Assembly: GCA_965263455.1 (NCBI GenBank)
Contig: CBDHHN010000002.1
Location: forward strand, 1-64,000
Direction: 5' to 3'
DNA: 64,000 nt
Source of the DNA: CADEDH01 sp965263455
GTDB lineage: Bacteria; Actinomycetota; Acidimicrobiia; Acidimicrobiales; SZUA-35
Positions 44,737-54,922 of the stretch are shown one piece after another. Made by a program: the position numbers and the translations under genes. Each line of letters starts with the position of its first letter. Within the stretch, counting starts at the first letter, position 1. The notes under the pieces were generated by a model that made no database searches, was not told the origin of the DNA, and worked only from the letters and a program-made list of their open reading frames with translations.

Positions 44737-45329
44737 CCCTGGTCGAACTCCCGGCCGGTGCCGTCGCCCCCCGATTCGGCCGCCGCTACCATCCAGGCGT
44801 GGTCGATTCCGCCGACCAGTTGGAAGCGGCGTTCGTTGCGGGCGATCCGGATTCCCTCCGGCTCATGCACCAGCGGTTCGGTGATGACGTGCATCGCCTG
44901 TGTCTGCGCGCCGTTGGCGTCGACGACGCCCCCGACGTGGCCCAGGAGGCGTTCCTGGCGGCCTGGCGTGCCCGGCACCGCTTCAACCCCGACCGGGGCA
45001 GCCTGGCCGGGTGGGTCGTCGGCATCGCCAAGTACAAGGCCATCGATCACCTCCGCCGCCGGGCCCGCCAGGAGCGGACGACCGAGCCGACGCCGGTCAC
45101 CGGCAACGAGGCGGTCGAGCAGCTGGCGGAGCAGATCCTGGTGGCCCGGGCCATGTCCGCCCTGCCCGAACGCATGCGCCAGACGATGGAGCTGGCCTTT
45201 TTCAGTGATCTGACCCACACCCAGATCAGCGATAAAATCGGTTCACCGCTCGGGACGGTGAAGAGCGACATCCGCCGGGGACTGGCCCGGATGCGACGAG
45301 AACTGGAGGGCCTCGATGCTGCACGGTGA
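44733..45329 (+). CDS. ECF-family RNA polymerase sigma factor
   Basis: 198 residues with sigma region 2 (about 35-100: DDAPDVAQEAFLAAWRAR, GWVVGIAKYKAIDHLRRRAR) and region 4 (about 130-190: LPERMRQTMELAFFSDLTHTQISDKIGSPLGTVKSDIRRGLARMR). It should direct RNA polymerase to a small envelope-stress regulon. The start at 44733 overlaps the sortase stop (ATGA); a GTG at 44799 just before the conserved part is possible. The next gene, its likely anti-sigma factor, overlaps by 14 bp. Confidence 0.93.
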   Translation: MTLVELPAGAVAPRFGRRYHPGVVDSADQLEAAFVAGDPDSLRLMHQRFGDDVHRLCLRAVGVDDAPDVAQEAFLAAWRARHRFNPDRGSLAGWVVGIAKYKAIDHLRRRARQERTTEPTPVTGNEAVEQLAEQILVARAMSALPERMRQTMELAFFSDLTHTQISDKIGSPLGTVKSDIRRGLARMRRELEGLDAAR

Positions 45330-45996
45330 CCGTGACGACCGCCTTCTCGCCGCCCTTCGGGGCGATGCCGTCACCGGTGAGGACCGGGACGAGGTGTTCG
45401 AACTGCGTGCCGCCAATCGGGTCGGCACCATCGCCCGGTCGATGGAGACCGAGGTCCCCGCCGACCTGTCGGGTGTGATTGAGCCGGTACCGGCCCTCAC
45501 CGACTTCGACCGGATCGCCGCCGCCCTGGGCGACGAGCTGGCGGCACCGGAGGAACGGGCCGAGATCATCCCGCTGCGTCGCAACCGGGCCCCCCGGGTC
45601 TGGCTGCCATCGCTGGCTGCGGCCGCCATCGCCCTGCTGGCCGGCGCCGCCTTCCTCCTCCGCCCGGGCGACGCCACCACCAGCGAGGAGTTGGTCCTCG
45701 ACACGCTGCTGGAGGGCGAGGCCAGCGCCGAGCTGATCCGCCAGGGCGACGACTACCGTCTCCGGGTGGAGATCGACGGCCTGACCACGTCCAACGGCTA
45801 TCTGGAGTTGTGGCTGATCGACCCCGAGGTCACCCAGCTGGTGTCGCTGGGACCGATCCGGGCCGACGGCGAGTATCCCCTGCCGTCAGGGCTCGATCCG
45901 GCCGCCTTCCCCGTGGTCGACGTCTCGGTCGAGTCCTTCGACGGCGACCCGACCCACAGCGGCCAAAGCGTCTTCCGAGGCCAGTTCGAGCTCTGA
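45316..45996 (+). CDS. RskA-like membrane anti-sigma factor
   Basis: 226 residues. The cytoplasmic N-terminal part (about 1-92) would bind the sigma factor encoded just upstream. One membrane helix (about 96-114) and an extracytoplasmic domain follow (NGYLELWLIDPEVTQLVSLG), matching the RskA C-terminal domain. No HXXXCXXC zinc anti-sigma motif is present, so a redox ZAS mechanism is unlikely; regulated proteolysis is expected as in other RskA-like proteins. The 14-bp overlap implies translational coupling. Confidence 0.87.
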   Translation: MLHGDRDDRLLAALRGDAVTGEDRDEVFELRAANRVGTIARSMETEVPADLSGVIEPVPALTDFDRIAAALGDELAAPEERAEIIPLRRNRAPRVWLPSLAAAAIALLAGAAFLLRPGDATTSEELVLDTLLEGEASAELIRQGDDYRLRVEIDGLTTSNGYLELWLIDPEVTQLVSLGPIRADGEYPLPSGLDPAAFPVVDVSVESFDGDPTHSGQSVFRGQFEL

Positions 45997-46177
45997 TCGG
46001 CCGCCCCGGAAGGCCGGCGATGAGGGCCGGCTCCGGGAGGTATCCGGCGTCGGCCCGGCGCACCAGGAATCGAGCCGGTGACCGACCCCGGGGTACAGTC
46101 GTGGTCCGCACCGGGCCGGTGCCGGCCCCGGGCCGAGGACCGACCGGCGGACTGAGCTGGGTCGGAAGGAGCCGGAC

Positions 46178-47671
46178 GTGCTGGGAAGGTTGTTGTCGGG
46201 TCGCAACCGGCGGCCCTCGACGCCGTCATCGCCGGCCGGTGACGATCCGTTGGTGACCGATCTGGTGGCCGCCCTCGATCCCGACCGGGTCAGGGTCGAC
46301 GGGGCCCACCGGTCGTTGCTGAGCCACGACGCCTCGGTGTTCGAGGGCGGAGTCGCCGGACCGGTCTGCTACCCGACCACCACGGCCGAGGTCCAGGCCA
46401 TCGTGCGGGCGGCGGTCGAGCACGGCTGCGACGTCGTGCCCCGGGGGGCCGGCACGGGTCTGGCGGGCGGGGCCATCCCCCTCGGCCGACCGGTCGTGAT
46501 CGCCCTGACCCGGATGAACCGGATCCTGGAGGTCGACCTCGCCAACGACGTGGCCTGGGTAGAGCCGGGCGTGGTGAACCTCGACCTCACCCGTCACCTG
46601 CAACCCCTCGGCTACCACTTCGCCCCCGATCCCTCGAGTCAGCAGGTGTGCACCATCGGGGGCAACGTGGCCAACAACTCGGGTGGACCCCACTGCCTCC
46701 TCTATGGCGTCACCAACGCCCACGTCATGGCCCTCGAAGTGGTGTTGGCCTCGGGCGAGGTGGCCATGTTGGGCGGGCTCGAGGCCGAACCGCCGGGCTA
46801 TGACCTGCGTGGGGTGTTCGTCGGGGGCGAGGGGATGCTGGGGATCGCCACCCGGATCGCCGTCCGCATCACCCGCAACCGCCCCGAGGTCCGGACCCTG
46901 CTCCTGTCGTTCGACTCGGTCCACGCCGCCGCCACCACCGTGAGCACCGTCATCGCCGAGGGCGTCGTGCCCGCGGCCATGGAGGTGATGGACCAGCGGA
47001 TCACCCGAGCGGTGGAGAACTACGTCGGGGCCGGCTACCCCACCGACGCCGCCGCCGTTCTCCTGGCCGAGGTCGACGGGGTGGGGGCCGGCATCGACCT
47101 CGACGCCGAGCGCATCGCCGAGATCGGACGGCGGTGCGGGGCCACCGAGGTCCGCCTCGCCGCCGACGACGAGCAGCGGGCCCTCCTGTGGAAGGGACGC
47201 AAGACCGCCTTCGGGGCGGTGGCCCAGATCGCCCCCAACTACTACCTCCACGACACCGTGGTCCCCCGTTCGGCCCTGGCCGAGGTCCTGGAGCAGGTCT
47301 ACGCCATCGCCGACCGCCACGACGTCCTGGTGATGAACGTGTTCCACGCCGGCGATGGCAACCTGCACCCCCTGCTCATCTTCGATCGCCGGGAGGAGGG
47401 TGTCCTGGATCGGGTCCACGCCGCCGGGGCCGAGATCATCACCGCCTCCCTCGACGCCGGCGGGGTCCTGTCGGGCGAGCACGGGATCGGGGTGGAGAAG
47501 CAGGCCTACATGGGGCGTCTGTTCACCGACGACGACCTGGACCACCAGGACCGACTCCGCCGGGCCTTCGACCCGGCATGCCGGGCCAATCCGGGCAAGG
47601 TGCTGCCCATGGGGCACAGTTGCGCCGACATCCAGGCTCTCCGCTCGGTTCCCCGGGACGTGTGGGGATGA
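46178..47671 (+). CDS. glcD: FAD-linked 2-hydroxyacid oxidase subunit GlcD
   Basis: 497-residue FAD-binding subunit of glycolate/D-lactate-type oxidase. It has the PCMH FAD motif VVPRGAGTGLAGGAIPLG (about 88-105), IGGNVANNSGGPHCL, and the C-terminal VFHAGDGNLHPLL and SGEHGIGVEK histidines that bind metal and flavin. The GTG at 46178 has GGAAGGAG upstream. It is first gene of glcD-glcE-glcF with ATGA overlap to glcE. The complex oxidises a 2-hydroxyacid and passes electrons to the membrane; glycolate is likely, and D-lactate is the main alternative. Confidence 0.93.
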   Translation: MLGRLLSGRNRRPSTPSSPAGDDPLVTDLVAALDPDRVRVDGAHRSLLSHDASVFEGGVAGPVCYPTTTAEVQAIVRAAVEHGCDVVPRGAGTGLAGGAIPLGRPVVIALTRMNRILEVDLANDVAWVEPGVVNLDLTRHLQPLGYHFAPDPSSQQVCTIGGNVANNSGGPHCLLYGVTNAHVMALEVVLASGEVAMLGGLEAEPPGYDLRGVFVGGEGMLGIATRIAVRITRNRPEVRTLLLSFDSVHAAATTVSTVIAEGVVPAAMEVMDQRITRAVENYVGAGYPTDAAAVLLAEVDGVGAGIDLDAERIAEIGRRCGATEVRLAADDEQRALLWKGRKTAFGAVAQIAPNYYLHDTVVPRSALAEVLEQVYAIADRHDVLVMNVFHAGDGNLHPLLIFDRREEGVLDRVHAAGAEIITASLDAGGVLSGEHGIGVEKQAYMGRLFTDDDLDHQDRLRRAFDPACRANPGKVLPMGHSCADIQALRSVPRDVWG

Positions 47672-48597
47672 CGGCCGCCGTCCGCCCCGACGATCCGATC
47701 CTGCACGATTTCGCCGACCTGATCGGCGCCGAGGACCGGGTGGCCGTGGTCGGGGGCCGGACCCGATGGGACGTCGGGGGCGCACCGACACAGCCCGTCC
47801 GCCTGGTCGAGGCCCCGACCGGCATCGTCGATCATCGGCCGGAGGAGATGACGGTCCGGGTCCGGGCCGGGACCACGGTGGCCGAACTCGATGCGACGCT
47901 GGCCGCCGCCGGCCAGCGTTGCGCCCTCCCCGACCGGGGCGGCACGGTCGGCGGAGCCCTCGCCGTGGGCGAGAACCACCCCGAGGCCCTGGCCCGGGGT
48001 CTGATCCGCAACTGCGTGCTTCAGGTCCGGTACGTGTCGGCCGAGGGTCGGCTCATCTCCGGTGGCGGCCCGACGGTCAAGAACGTGACCGGCTTCGACC
48101 TCCCCCGGATCATGGTCGGCTCGCTGGGGACCCTGGGCCTGCTGGCCGAGGTCATCCTGCGGACCAATCCCATCCCCGGCGCCTCTCGTTGGCTGCGGGC
48201 CGAGGGCGTGGCTCCGGCCGCGGTACTGGATGCCGTGCTGGCCCCGTCGGCCGTGCTGTGGGATGGAGCCGACGTGTGGGTCCACCTGGAGGGTCACCCG
48301 ATCGACGTCGACGCTGCGGAGGGGGCCCTGGCCGGGATCGGCCGCTTCGGGCCCACCCAGGGCGCCCCGGCCCTTCCCCGCCACCGTTGGTCGGTGGCCC
48401 CGGCCGAGGCTCGGGAGTGGTCGGCCGACCGGGCCGGACCGTTCGTGGCCGCCCTCGGCCTCGGCCTGGTCTGGGCCGAGGAACCACCGCCCCCGGCGAC
48501 CGTCGACCCCGGCGTGTCCACCGTCAGCCGTCGTCTCAAGGACGTCTTCGACCCGACGGGACGGCTCAACCCGGGCCGCGATCCCCTCCGTCGCTGA
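47668..48597 (+). CDS. glcE: FAD-binding 2-hydroxyacid oxidase subunit GlcE
   Basis: 309-residue shorter FAD-binding subunit. It shows the PCMH fold (VRVRAGTTVAELDATLAAAGQRCALP, GTVGGALAVGENH, NVTGFDLPRIMVGSLGTLGLL) and ends DVFDPTGRLNPGRDP, typical of GlcE. The ATG at 47668 overlaps the glcD stop (ATGA). It works with GlcD and the iron-sulfur subunit GlcF. Confidence 0.9.
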   Translation: MTAAVRPDDPILHDFADLIGAEDRVAVVGGRTRWDVGGAPTQPVRLVEAPTGIVDHRPEEMTVRVRAGTTVAELDATLAAAGQRCALPDRGGTVGGALAVGENHPEALARGLIRNCVLQVRYVSAEGRLISGGGPTVKNVTGFDLPRIMVGSLGTLGLLAEVILRTNPIPGASRWLRAEGVAPAAVLDAVLAPSAVLWDGADVWVHLEGHPIDVDAAEGALAGIGRFGPTQGAPALPRHRWSVAPAEAREWSADRAGPFVAALGLGLVWAEEPPPPATVDPGVSTVSRRLKDVFDPTGRLNPGRDPLRR

Positions 48598-48635
48598 AAC
48601 GCTTCCCGATCACCGACCAACCACCCGGACCGACC

Positions 48636-49805
48636 ATGGACCTTCGCCTCGATCCCGACGAACTCAACAAGTGCGTGCAGTGCGGCCTGTGCCTTCCCCA
48701 CTGCCCCACCTACCGGGTGACCGGCGACGAGACCCTGTCGCCCCGCGGTCGAATCAAGTTGATGCGGGAGGTCCACGACCACGACGCCCCGGTGACCGAC
48801 GACGTGCTCCACGCCTTCGACAGCTGCGTGCAGTGCCGGGGCTGTGAACCGGCCTGTCCGTCGGGTGTGCCCTACGGGCACCTGATCGAGCAGACCCGCT
48901 CCACCCTGGCCACCGAGGGACGGGCCGGCTCTCGCTGGCTACGCCTGGCGCTGCGTCCCCTGGCCTGGCCCTCGGTCCTGCAGATGGGGGCCCGGGTCGC
49001 GGCCGTGGTGCAGCGGACGGGACTCGTCCCGGCCCGCCTGGGCCTGCCCCCGGGGCTTCCCCTCCGCAACCGCCCGCTCCCGGTGACCGGCGACGACGTG
49101 TACCTGTTCACCGGGTGTGTGATGGACGCCCTGCAACGCGACGTGCACCGGGCCGGGATCGACGTCCTGGGGGCTGCCGGGTTCGGGGTCACCCCCACCG
49201 GTTCGTCGGCGCCGTGTTGCGGCGCCCTGCACGCCCACGCCGGTCTGGGGGCCGAAGCCCGGGATCGGGCCCGCGCCACCATGGCCGCCCTCCCCGGCTC
49301 GCGGCCGATCCTGGTCGACTCGGCCGGATGCGGGGCCGCCATGAAGGAGTACGGCCACCTCCTCGGCACCGACGAGGCCCGGGCCTTCTCGGCCCGGGTT
49401 CACGACATCGCCGAGTTCGTGGCCCGCCATCTGGACCGGCTCCCGAACGTGGAGCCCCTCCCGACCCGGGTCGCGGTCCAGGACCCGTGCCACCTCCGGC
49501 ATGTCCAGCGGGCCCACGCCGCCACCCGGACGATGCTCGCCCCCCACGTCGGCGAACTCGTCGAGCTCGACGACGACGGCCTGTGCTGTGGCGCCGGGGG
49601 TGCGTACTCCCTGCTCCAACCCGAACTGGCGGGGCAGATACGGGAACGCAAGCTGGCCGTGATCGAGGGCCGACGACCGGACGTGGTGGCGAGCGCCAAC
49701 CCCGGGTGCTCCCTGCACCTGGCTGCGGCCGGGGTACCGACCCGGCATCCGATCCAGCTCGTGGACGACGCCGTCAACGGCCGTCCCGCCCGCCTCCGCC
49801 CCTGA
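48636..49805 (+). CDS. glcF: Iron-sulfur subunit GlcF of 2-hydroxyacid oxidase
   Basis: 389 residues. Two 4Fe-4S ferredoxin motifs are present: C13, C16, C19, C23 (KCVQCGLCLPHC) and C64, C67, C70, C74 (SCVQCRGCEPAC). Two CCG domains follow (APCCGALHAHAG with SAGCGAAMKEYG; DPCHLRHVQ with LCCGAGGAYSLL). It passes electrons from GlcD/E to the membrane quinone pool. The ATG at 48636 follows glcE by 38 bp and matches the family start. It is followed by a TetR-family regulator. Confidence 0.94.
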   Translation: MDLRLDPDELNKCVQCGLCLPHCPTYRVTGDETLSPRGRIKLMREVHDHDAPVTDDVLHAFDSCVQCRGCEPACPSGVPYGHLIEQTRSTLATEGRAGSRWLRLALRPLAWPSVLQMGARVAAVVQRTGLVPARLGLPPGLPLRNRPLPVTGDDVYLFTGCVMDALQRDVHRAGIDVLGAAGFGVTPTGSSAPCCGALHAHAGLGAEARDRARATMAALPGSRPILVDSAGCGAAMKEYGHLLGTDEARAFSARVHDIAEFVARHLDRLPNVEPLPTRVAVQDPCHLRHVQRAHAATRTMLAPHVGELVELDDDGLCCGAGGAYSLLQPELAGQIRERKLAVIEGRRPDVVASANPGCSLHLAAAGVPTRHPIQLVDDAVNGRPARLRP

Positions 49806-49898
49806 ACCGGGCGGGCGGCCGTCGGTCGCCGCGCACCGCCGACGGAGACCGCCGACGGGCGCCCCGTGGCGGCCGTCGGTGGCCCCTTGCCACCATTC

Positions 49899-49933
49899 CA
49901 ATCGTGTGTTTGAATAAATCAAACACACGATTG
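49899..49933. promoter_or_regulatory. Perfect 15-bp inverted repeat, probable TetR operator
   Basis: Arms CAATCGTGTGTTTGA and TCAAACACACGATTG flank ATAAA. The element is AT-rich in a very GC-rich neighbourhood and ends 51 bp before the TetR start, as expected for an autoregulatory operator. A transcription-terminator hairpin for glcDEF is a less likely alternative. Confidence 0.7.
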
Positions 49934-49984
49934 ATACCCGGGATCGACCGCACCGACGGGCCAGGCTCGTCGAAGGGGACCGAC

Positions 49985-50602
49985 GTGCCGACCGACGCCA
50001 CCACCACCGCCATCCTCGACGCCGCCGAGCGGATCCTGGCCGCCAAGGGCTACGACGCCACGTCCATCCGGGAGATCACCCGGGAGGCCGGCGTCAACGT
50101 GGCCGCCGTCAACTACCACTACGGCGACAAGCCGACGTTGCTGCGAGCGGTGACCGACCGGATCACCGAGCCCCTGGTCGAACGGCGTCACCGCCTCCTC
50201 GACCTGGCCGAGGCCGGCGCCCATCCCGACCCCCCGACGCTGGAAGCCGTGCTCGACGCCTTCATCCGGCCCGACGTCGAGGCCCTGCAACACCTGTCGA
50301 CCCGCGGCCCGACGGTGGCCCACTTCCTGGGCCGCATCTACGCCGACCGAACGCCGTGGATCCAGGAGATGGCGTTGGACCAGTTCTCGGCCACCAGCCG
50401 GCGTTTCCTGCCCCGCCTGGCCGCCGCCGCCCAGCTCGATCCGGCTGAGACCGAGTGGCGCCTCACCCGCATGGTGGCCGTCATCCTCCACACCTTCGCC
50501 ACCTGGCCCCCGGGCGGCCTCGATGACGGCGACGCCGACCGGCTGGTACGCCGGCTGGTGTCACTGTGCGCCGGCATGTTCCGGGCCCCCACCGTGACCT
50601 GA
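49985..50602 (+). CDS. TetR/AcrR-family transcriptional regulator
   Basis: 205 residues. The N-terminal helix-turn-helix (about 8-55: AILDAAERILAAKGYDATSIREI, then EAGVNVAAVNYHYGDK) is followed by a helical ligand-binding/dimer domain. The GTG at 49985 has AAGGGGA about 6 nt upstream and the following residues match the family start. A 35-bp perfect inverted repeat lies just upstream, so it likely represses itself. It could also control glcDEF or the downstream hydrolase; the ligand is unknown. Confidence 0.92.
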   Translation: MPTDATTTAILDAAERILAAKGYDATSIREITREAGVNVAAVNYHYGDKPTLLRAVTDRITEPLVERRHRLLDLAEAGAHPDPPTLEAVLDAFIRPDVEALQHLSTRGPTVAHFLGRIYADRTPWIQEMALDQFSATSRRFLPRLAAAAQLDPAETEWRLTRMVAVILHTFATWPPGGLDDGDADRLVRRLVSLCAGMFRAPTVT

Positions 50603-50639
50603 ACCCCTCGCAGGTCGCCGACGTGTGGCGACCTCGACG

Positions 50640-50678
50640 CCCGTCCCCGACACCGCTTCCACACGCTCCGGGGACGGG
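50640..50678 (+). terminator. Hairpin terminator after the TetR gene
   Basis: 10-bp stem CCCGTCCCCG / CGGGGACGGG with an 18-nt loop. A second small inverted repeat, CCCACCGTCGGTGGG, follows at 50691-50705, just before the hydrolase gene. A GTCGCC/GGCGAC hairpin lies at 50614-50632. Confidence 0.5.
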
Positions 50679-50729
50679 CGCTGAACACCGCCCACCGTCG
50701 GTGGGCCGTACCCGAAAGAGAGCATAGAC

Positions 50730-51614
50730 ATGACCACCATCGTCGAGCGGCCCGCCTGGCTCGGGCCCGACACCTACCCCTTCACCCCGAGACGGCTCGA
50801 CCTCGACGGCGACACCGTCGCCTACGTCGACGAGGGGACGGGTCCCGTGCTGCTGTTCGTCCACCTCGGCCTCTGGTCCTACGTGTTCCGCGACGTCATC
50901 GTCCGCCTCCGCTCCGACTTCCGCTGCATCACCCTCGATCCTCCCGGTTTCGGGCTGAGTCCGACCCCGGGCGATGGCGAGGCGCTCGGCTACGACGAGC
51001 TCTCCGAACTGCTCGGCCGGTTTGTCGACGCCCTCGGCCTGGAGCACATCACGCTCGTGGCCCACGATCTCGGCGGGCCGGCATCGGTGGCCATGGCCGG
51101 GCCCCGGGCCGATCGCATCGCCGGCCTGGTGGTGGTGAACACCTTCCTGTGGGAGCCCGATCGCCGGGCGTTGCGGACGATGTTCCGCCTCATGGGCAGC
51201 CGAACCCTCACCGCGCTGGGTGCGGCCACCAACCTCATTCCGCGGCTGTCGTCAGGTCGGGTCGGGGTCGGCCGACAGCTCGACGCGGCGAGCCGGGCCG
51301 CCTTCCTCGGGCCCTACCGGGAGCGGGACCGCCGACGGCGGTTCCACACCACGATGCGATCCGCCTTCGAGCACCCCGAGGTCACTCGACGCGCCGAACG
51401 GGTTGCCACCACCGTGTTGCGCCGCACCCCGGTGCTGACCGTGTTCGGTGAACGCAACGACCCCTTTGGGTTCCAGGCCCGGCACGCCTCGGTGTTCGAC
51501 GACCACGAGGGCCTGGTCATCCCGGGCGGCAACCACTTCCCCATGGCCGACGACCCCGAGCGGTTCGCCGATGCCGTCCGGGACTGGCACCACCGCAAGG
51601 TCGACCGGGCCTGA
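50730..51614 (+). CDS. Alpha/beta hydrolase with Asp nucleophile (haloalkane dehalogenase/epoxide hydrolase-like)
   Basis: 294-residue hydrolase. The nucleophile elbow VAHDLGGP uses Asp113 rather than Ser, as in haloalkane dehalogenases and epoxide hydrolases. The HG motif is altered to VHLGLWS. The Asp/Glu acid is probably in VFGERNDPFG and the base in GGNHFPMADDP. A cap domain lies at about 140-230. No signal peptide is seen. The substrate is not predictable and could be an epoxide or a halogenated compound. The ATG has GAAAGAGAG upstream and lies 127 bp downstream of the TetR gene. Confidence 0.85.
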   Translation: MTTIVERPAWLGPDTYPFTPRRLDLDGDTVAYVDEGTGPVLLFVHLGLWSYVFRDVIVRLRSDFRCITLDPPGFGLSPTPGDGEALGYDELSELLGRFVDALGLEHITLVAHDLGGPASVAMAGPRADRIAGLVVVNTFLWEPDRRALRTMFRLMGSRTLTALGAATNLIPRLSSGRVGVGRQLDAASRAAFLGPYRERDRRRRFHTTMRSAFEHPEVTRRAERVATTVLRRTPVLTVFGERNDPFGFQARHASVFDDHEGLVIPGGNHFPMADDPERFADAVRDWHHRKVDRA

Positions 51615-51636
51615 GCCCCGGCGCCCTCGTCCGAGG

Positions 51637-51669
51637 GCCGACGGCGGGCCTTGCCGGTCCGCCGTCGGC
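51637..51669. terminator. Bidirectional terminator between hydrolase and DUF4333 lipoprotein genes
   Basis: Perfect 11-bp stem GCCGACGGCGG / CCGCCGTCGGC with an 11-nt loop in the 63-bp gap between convergent genes. Confidence 0.6.
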
Positions 51670-51677
51670 GCTCGGTA

Positions 51678-52223
51678 CTAGCCCCGGGGCTCGTCGGCCA
51701 CCTCGACCTGGAACGAGCCGGCCTGGAAGTCGGTGATCTCGATGGTTGCGTCGTAGATGTCGCCGTTGTCGGGATCGGTCAGTTCGCAGTCGAACGTGTT
51801 GTCGGTCCCGACCGCCACCGGACCGTCACCGCAATCGAAGTTCTCGTAGCCCAGGGTCCGCCCGGCCTGCGCCTCGATCAGGTCGACGGCTGCCACCTCG
51901 ATCCCGGCCAGATCGTCGGCCGTGACCAGGTTGACCGAGTCGACGTTGACCACGTCGTCCTCGCCGATCACGGCCGTCCAGCGGATCTCGCCCACCTCGC
52001 TGGTGGACGTGCAGGTGAAGGCGGTCCCGGGCGACTCGTCGACCGGGTCGTCGCAGGTGGCCGACATGTCCGTCAGGCCCAACTCGTCGGCCAGCTCCCC
52101 CTCGATGAGATCCTCGGCTCCCGAGGCGGCATCGCCGCCGAAATTGAACTCGAACGAGCAGCCCCCCAGAACGAGAGCGGCCACGGCCAAGCCGAGGCGT
52201 CCGGTGAGCGCGGTGCGGTGCAT
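51678..52223 (-). CDS. DUF4333-type lipoprotein (two tandem copies)
   Basis: 181 residues. The signal ends in the lipobox VLGGC, followed by a Phe/Gly/Asp stretch and two related small domains (about 50-105 and 110-178). Each has a Cys pair (CDDP...TCTS and CGDG...DCEL) and a D-x-V/Y-x(2)-x-I-E-type strand, as in DUF4333. It is a predicted surface lipoprotein of unknown function, common in actinobacteria. The ATG at 52223 has GAGGA upstream. Confidence 0.75.
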   Translation of the reverse strand: MHRTALTGRLGLAVAALVLGGCSFEFNFGGDAASGAEDLIEGELADELGLTDMSATCDDPVDESPGTAFTCTSTSEVGEIRWTAVIGEDDVVNVDSVNLVTADDLAGIEVAAVDLIEAQAGRTLGYENFDCGDGPVAVGTDNTFDCELTDPDNGDIYDATIEITDFQAGSFQVEVADEPRG

Positions 52224-52389
52224 GGGTCTGGTCCTCCTCGACGAGCCCGAACCAACCGGCCCGGGGCCGCGCCGACCGGCCCTCGCCGGTCCACGGTCAG
52301 CCGTACCGTATCGACTGGAGGTTGTCCCGATGTTGCGCGCCGAGGAGACCTTCGTCTCCTCGGCCACGCTGGCGAGCGTCGGCCCGGAA

Positions 52390-53569
<1,180 letters not shown>

Positions 53570-53577
<8 letters not shown>

Positions 53578-54922
53578 GGCGCTCCTCTTTTCCTCCCAGC
53601 TTCTCGCTGAGAACTCGATCCCGATACCAGTGGGCGCTGGCCTTGGGTTTGCGCTCGAGACCGGCGGGATCGATAGCGACCAGTCCGAACGTCTTCCGAT
53701 AGCCCTCGGCCCACTCGAAGTTGTCCATCAGTGACCATGCATAATAGCCGTCGACGGGCACGCCGGCCTGTCGAGCCCGGGCCACCTCGGCCAGGTGCCC
53801 GCTCAGGTAGTCGATGCGGTCCGCGTCGTCGACCGTGCCATCGGGCCTGGTCCGGTCGTCGGGCATGGCAGCGCCGTTCTCGGTGATCAGGTAGCGCCGG
53901 AACCGGTGCCGGTCGTGCAGCCCGATCAACAGGTCGCCCAGGCCGCGGGGGATGATCTCCCACCCGAAGTCGGTGACCGGACCCTCCGGGTCGAGCACGG
54001 TGCCGTCGGCGGCCAGGCGCTGGCACGTGTAGTAGTTGATGCCGAGCACGTCCACCGGCGCCGCGATCAGTTCGAGGTCGCCGGGCCGAATCTCGGCCTG
54101 ATCCCACTCCAGGCCCGCGACCCCCTCGGCCGGGTAGCCGAGCCCGGCCAGGGGCTCCACGTACCATCGGTTCTCCCAGGCGTCGACCACGGCCGCCGCC
54201 GTCCCCGCCTCGGGGGTGGGCAGGATGGGGGTGAAGTTGAGCACGACCCCGACCTCGGCCCGCGGGGCGGCGGCCCGCAGGACGGGTACGGCCAGACCGT
54301 GGGCCAGAAGCAGGTGATGAGCCACGGCCAGCGCTTCGGGCAGCGACTGCCGACCGGGGGCGTGGACGCCCAGGCAGTGCCCGTGATGGGTGCTGACGAA
54401 GGGCTCGTTGAGCGTGAACCAGGTGTCGACCCGGTCGCCCAGCCGTTCGGCCGTCACCTGGGCGTAGCGGGCGAAGGCCTCGGCCGTGGACCGTTCCCGC
54501 CAGCCACCCCGTTCCTCCAGGGCCTGGGGCAGATCCCAGTGGTAGAGGGTGGGGGCCGGGGTGATGCCGGCCTCGAGCAGGGTGTCGACCAACCGGTCGT
54601 AGAAGTCGAGCCCAGCGGGGTTCACGGCACCGTCTCCGTCGGGGACGACGCGGGGCCACGCCACCGAGAACCGGTACGAGTCGAGCCCGAGCCAGCGCAT
54701 CAGGGCGACATCGTCGTCGACCCGGTGGTAGTGGTCGCAGGCCGTGATCCCGTCGGAGCCGTCGGCGATGGCCCCGGGCACGGTGCAGAAGCGGTCCCAG
54801 ATGCTCTCGCCCTTGCCGTCGGCGTCGGCTGCGCCCTCGATCTGGAACGACGAGGTGGCGGCCCCCCACACGAACCCGGGACCGAGGAGGGCCGAGGACG
54901 AGGTGTCGGCGTGATCGGTCAC
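53570..54922 (-). CDS. Glycoside hydrolase family 1 beta-glucosidase
   Basis: 450-residue retaining beta-glycosidase. The N-terminal signature is FVWGAATSSFQIEGA, the acid/base Glu is in TLNEP, and the nucleophile Glu in YLITENGAAM. It has no signal peptide, so it acts in the cytoplasm on imported beta-glucosides such as cellobiose. It sits between the binding-protein gene and the ATPase gene, sharing GTGA with the first and 8 bp with the second, which ties the importer to beta-glucoside use. Confidence 0.95.
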
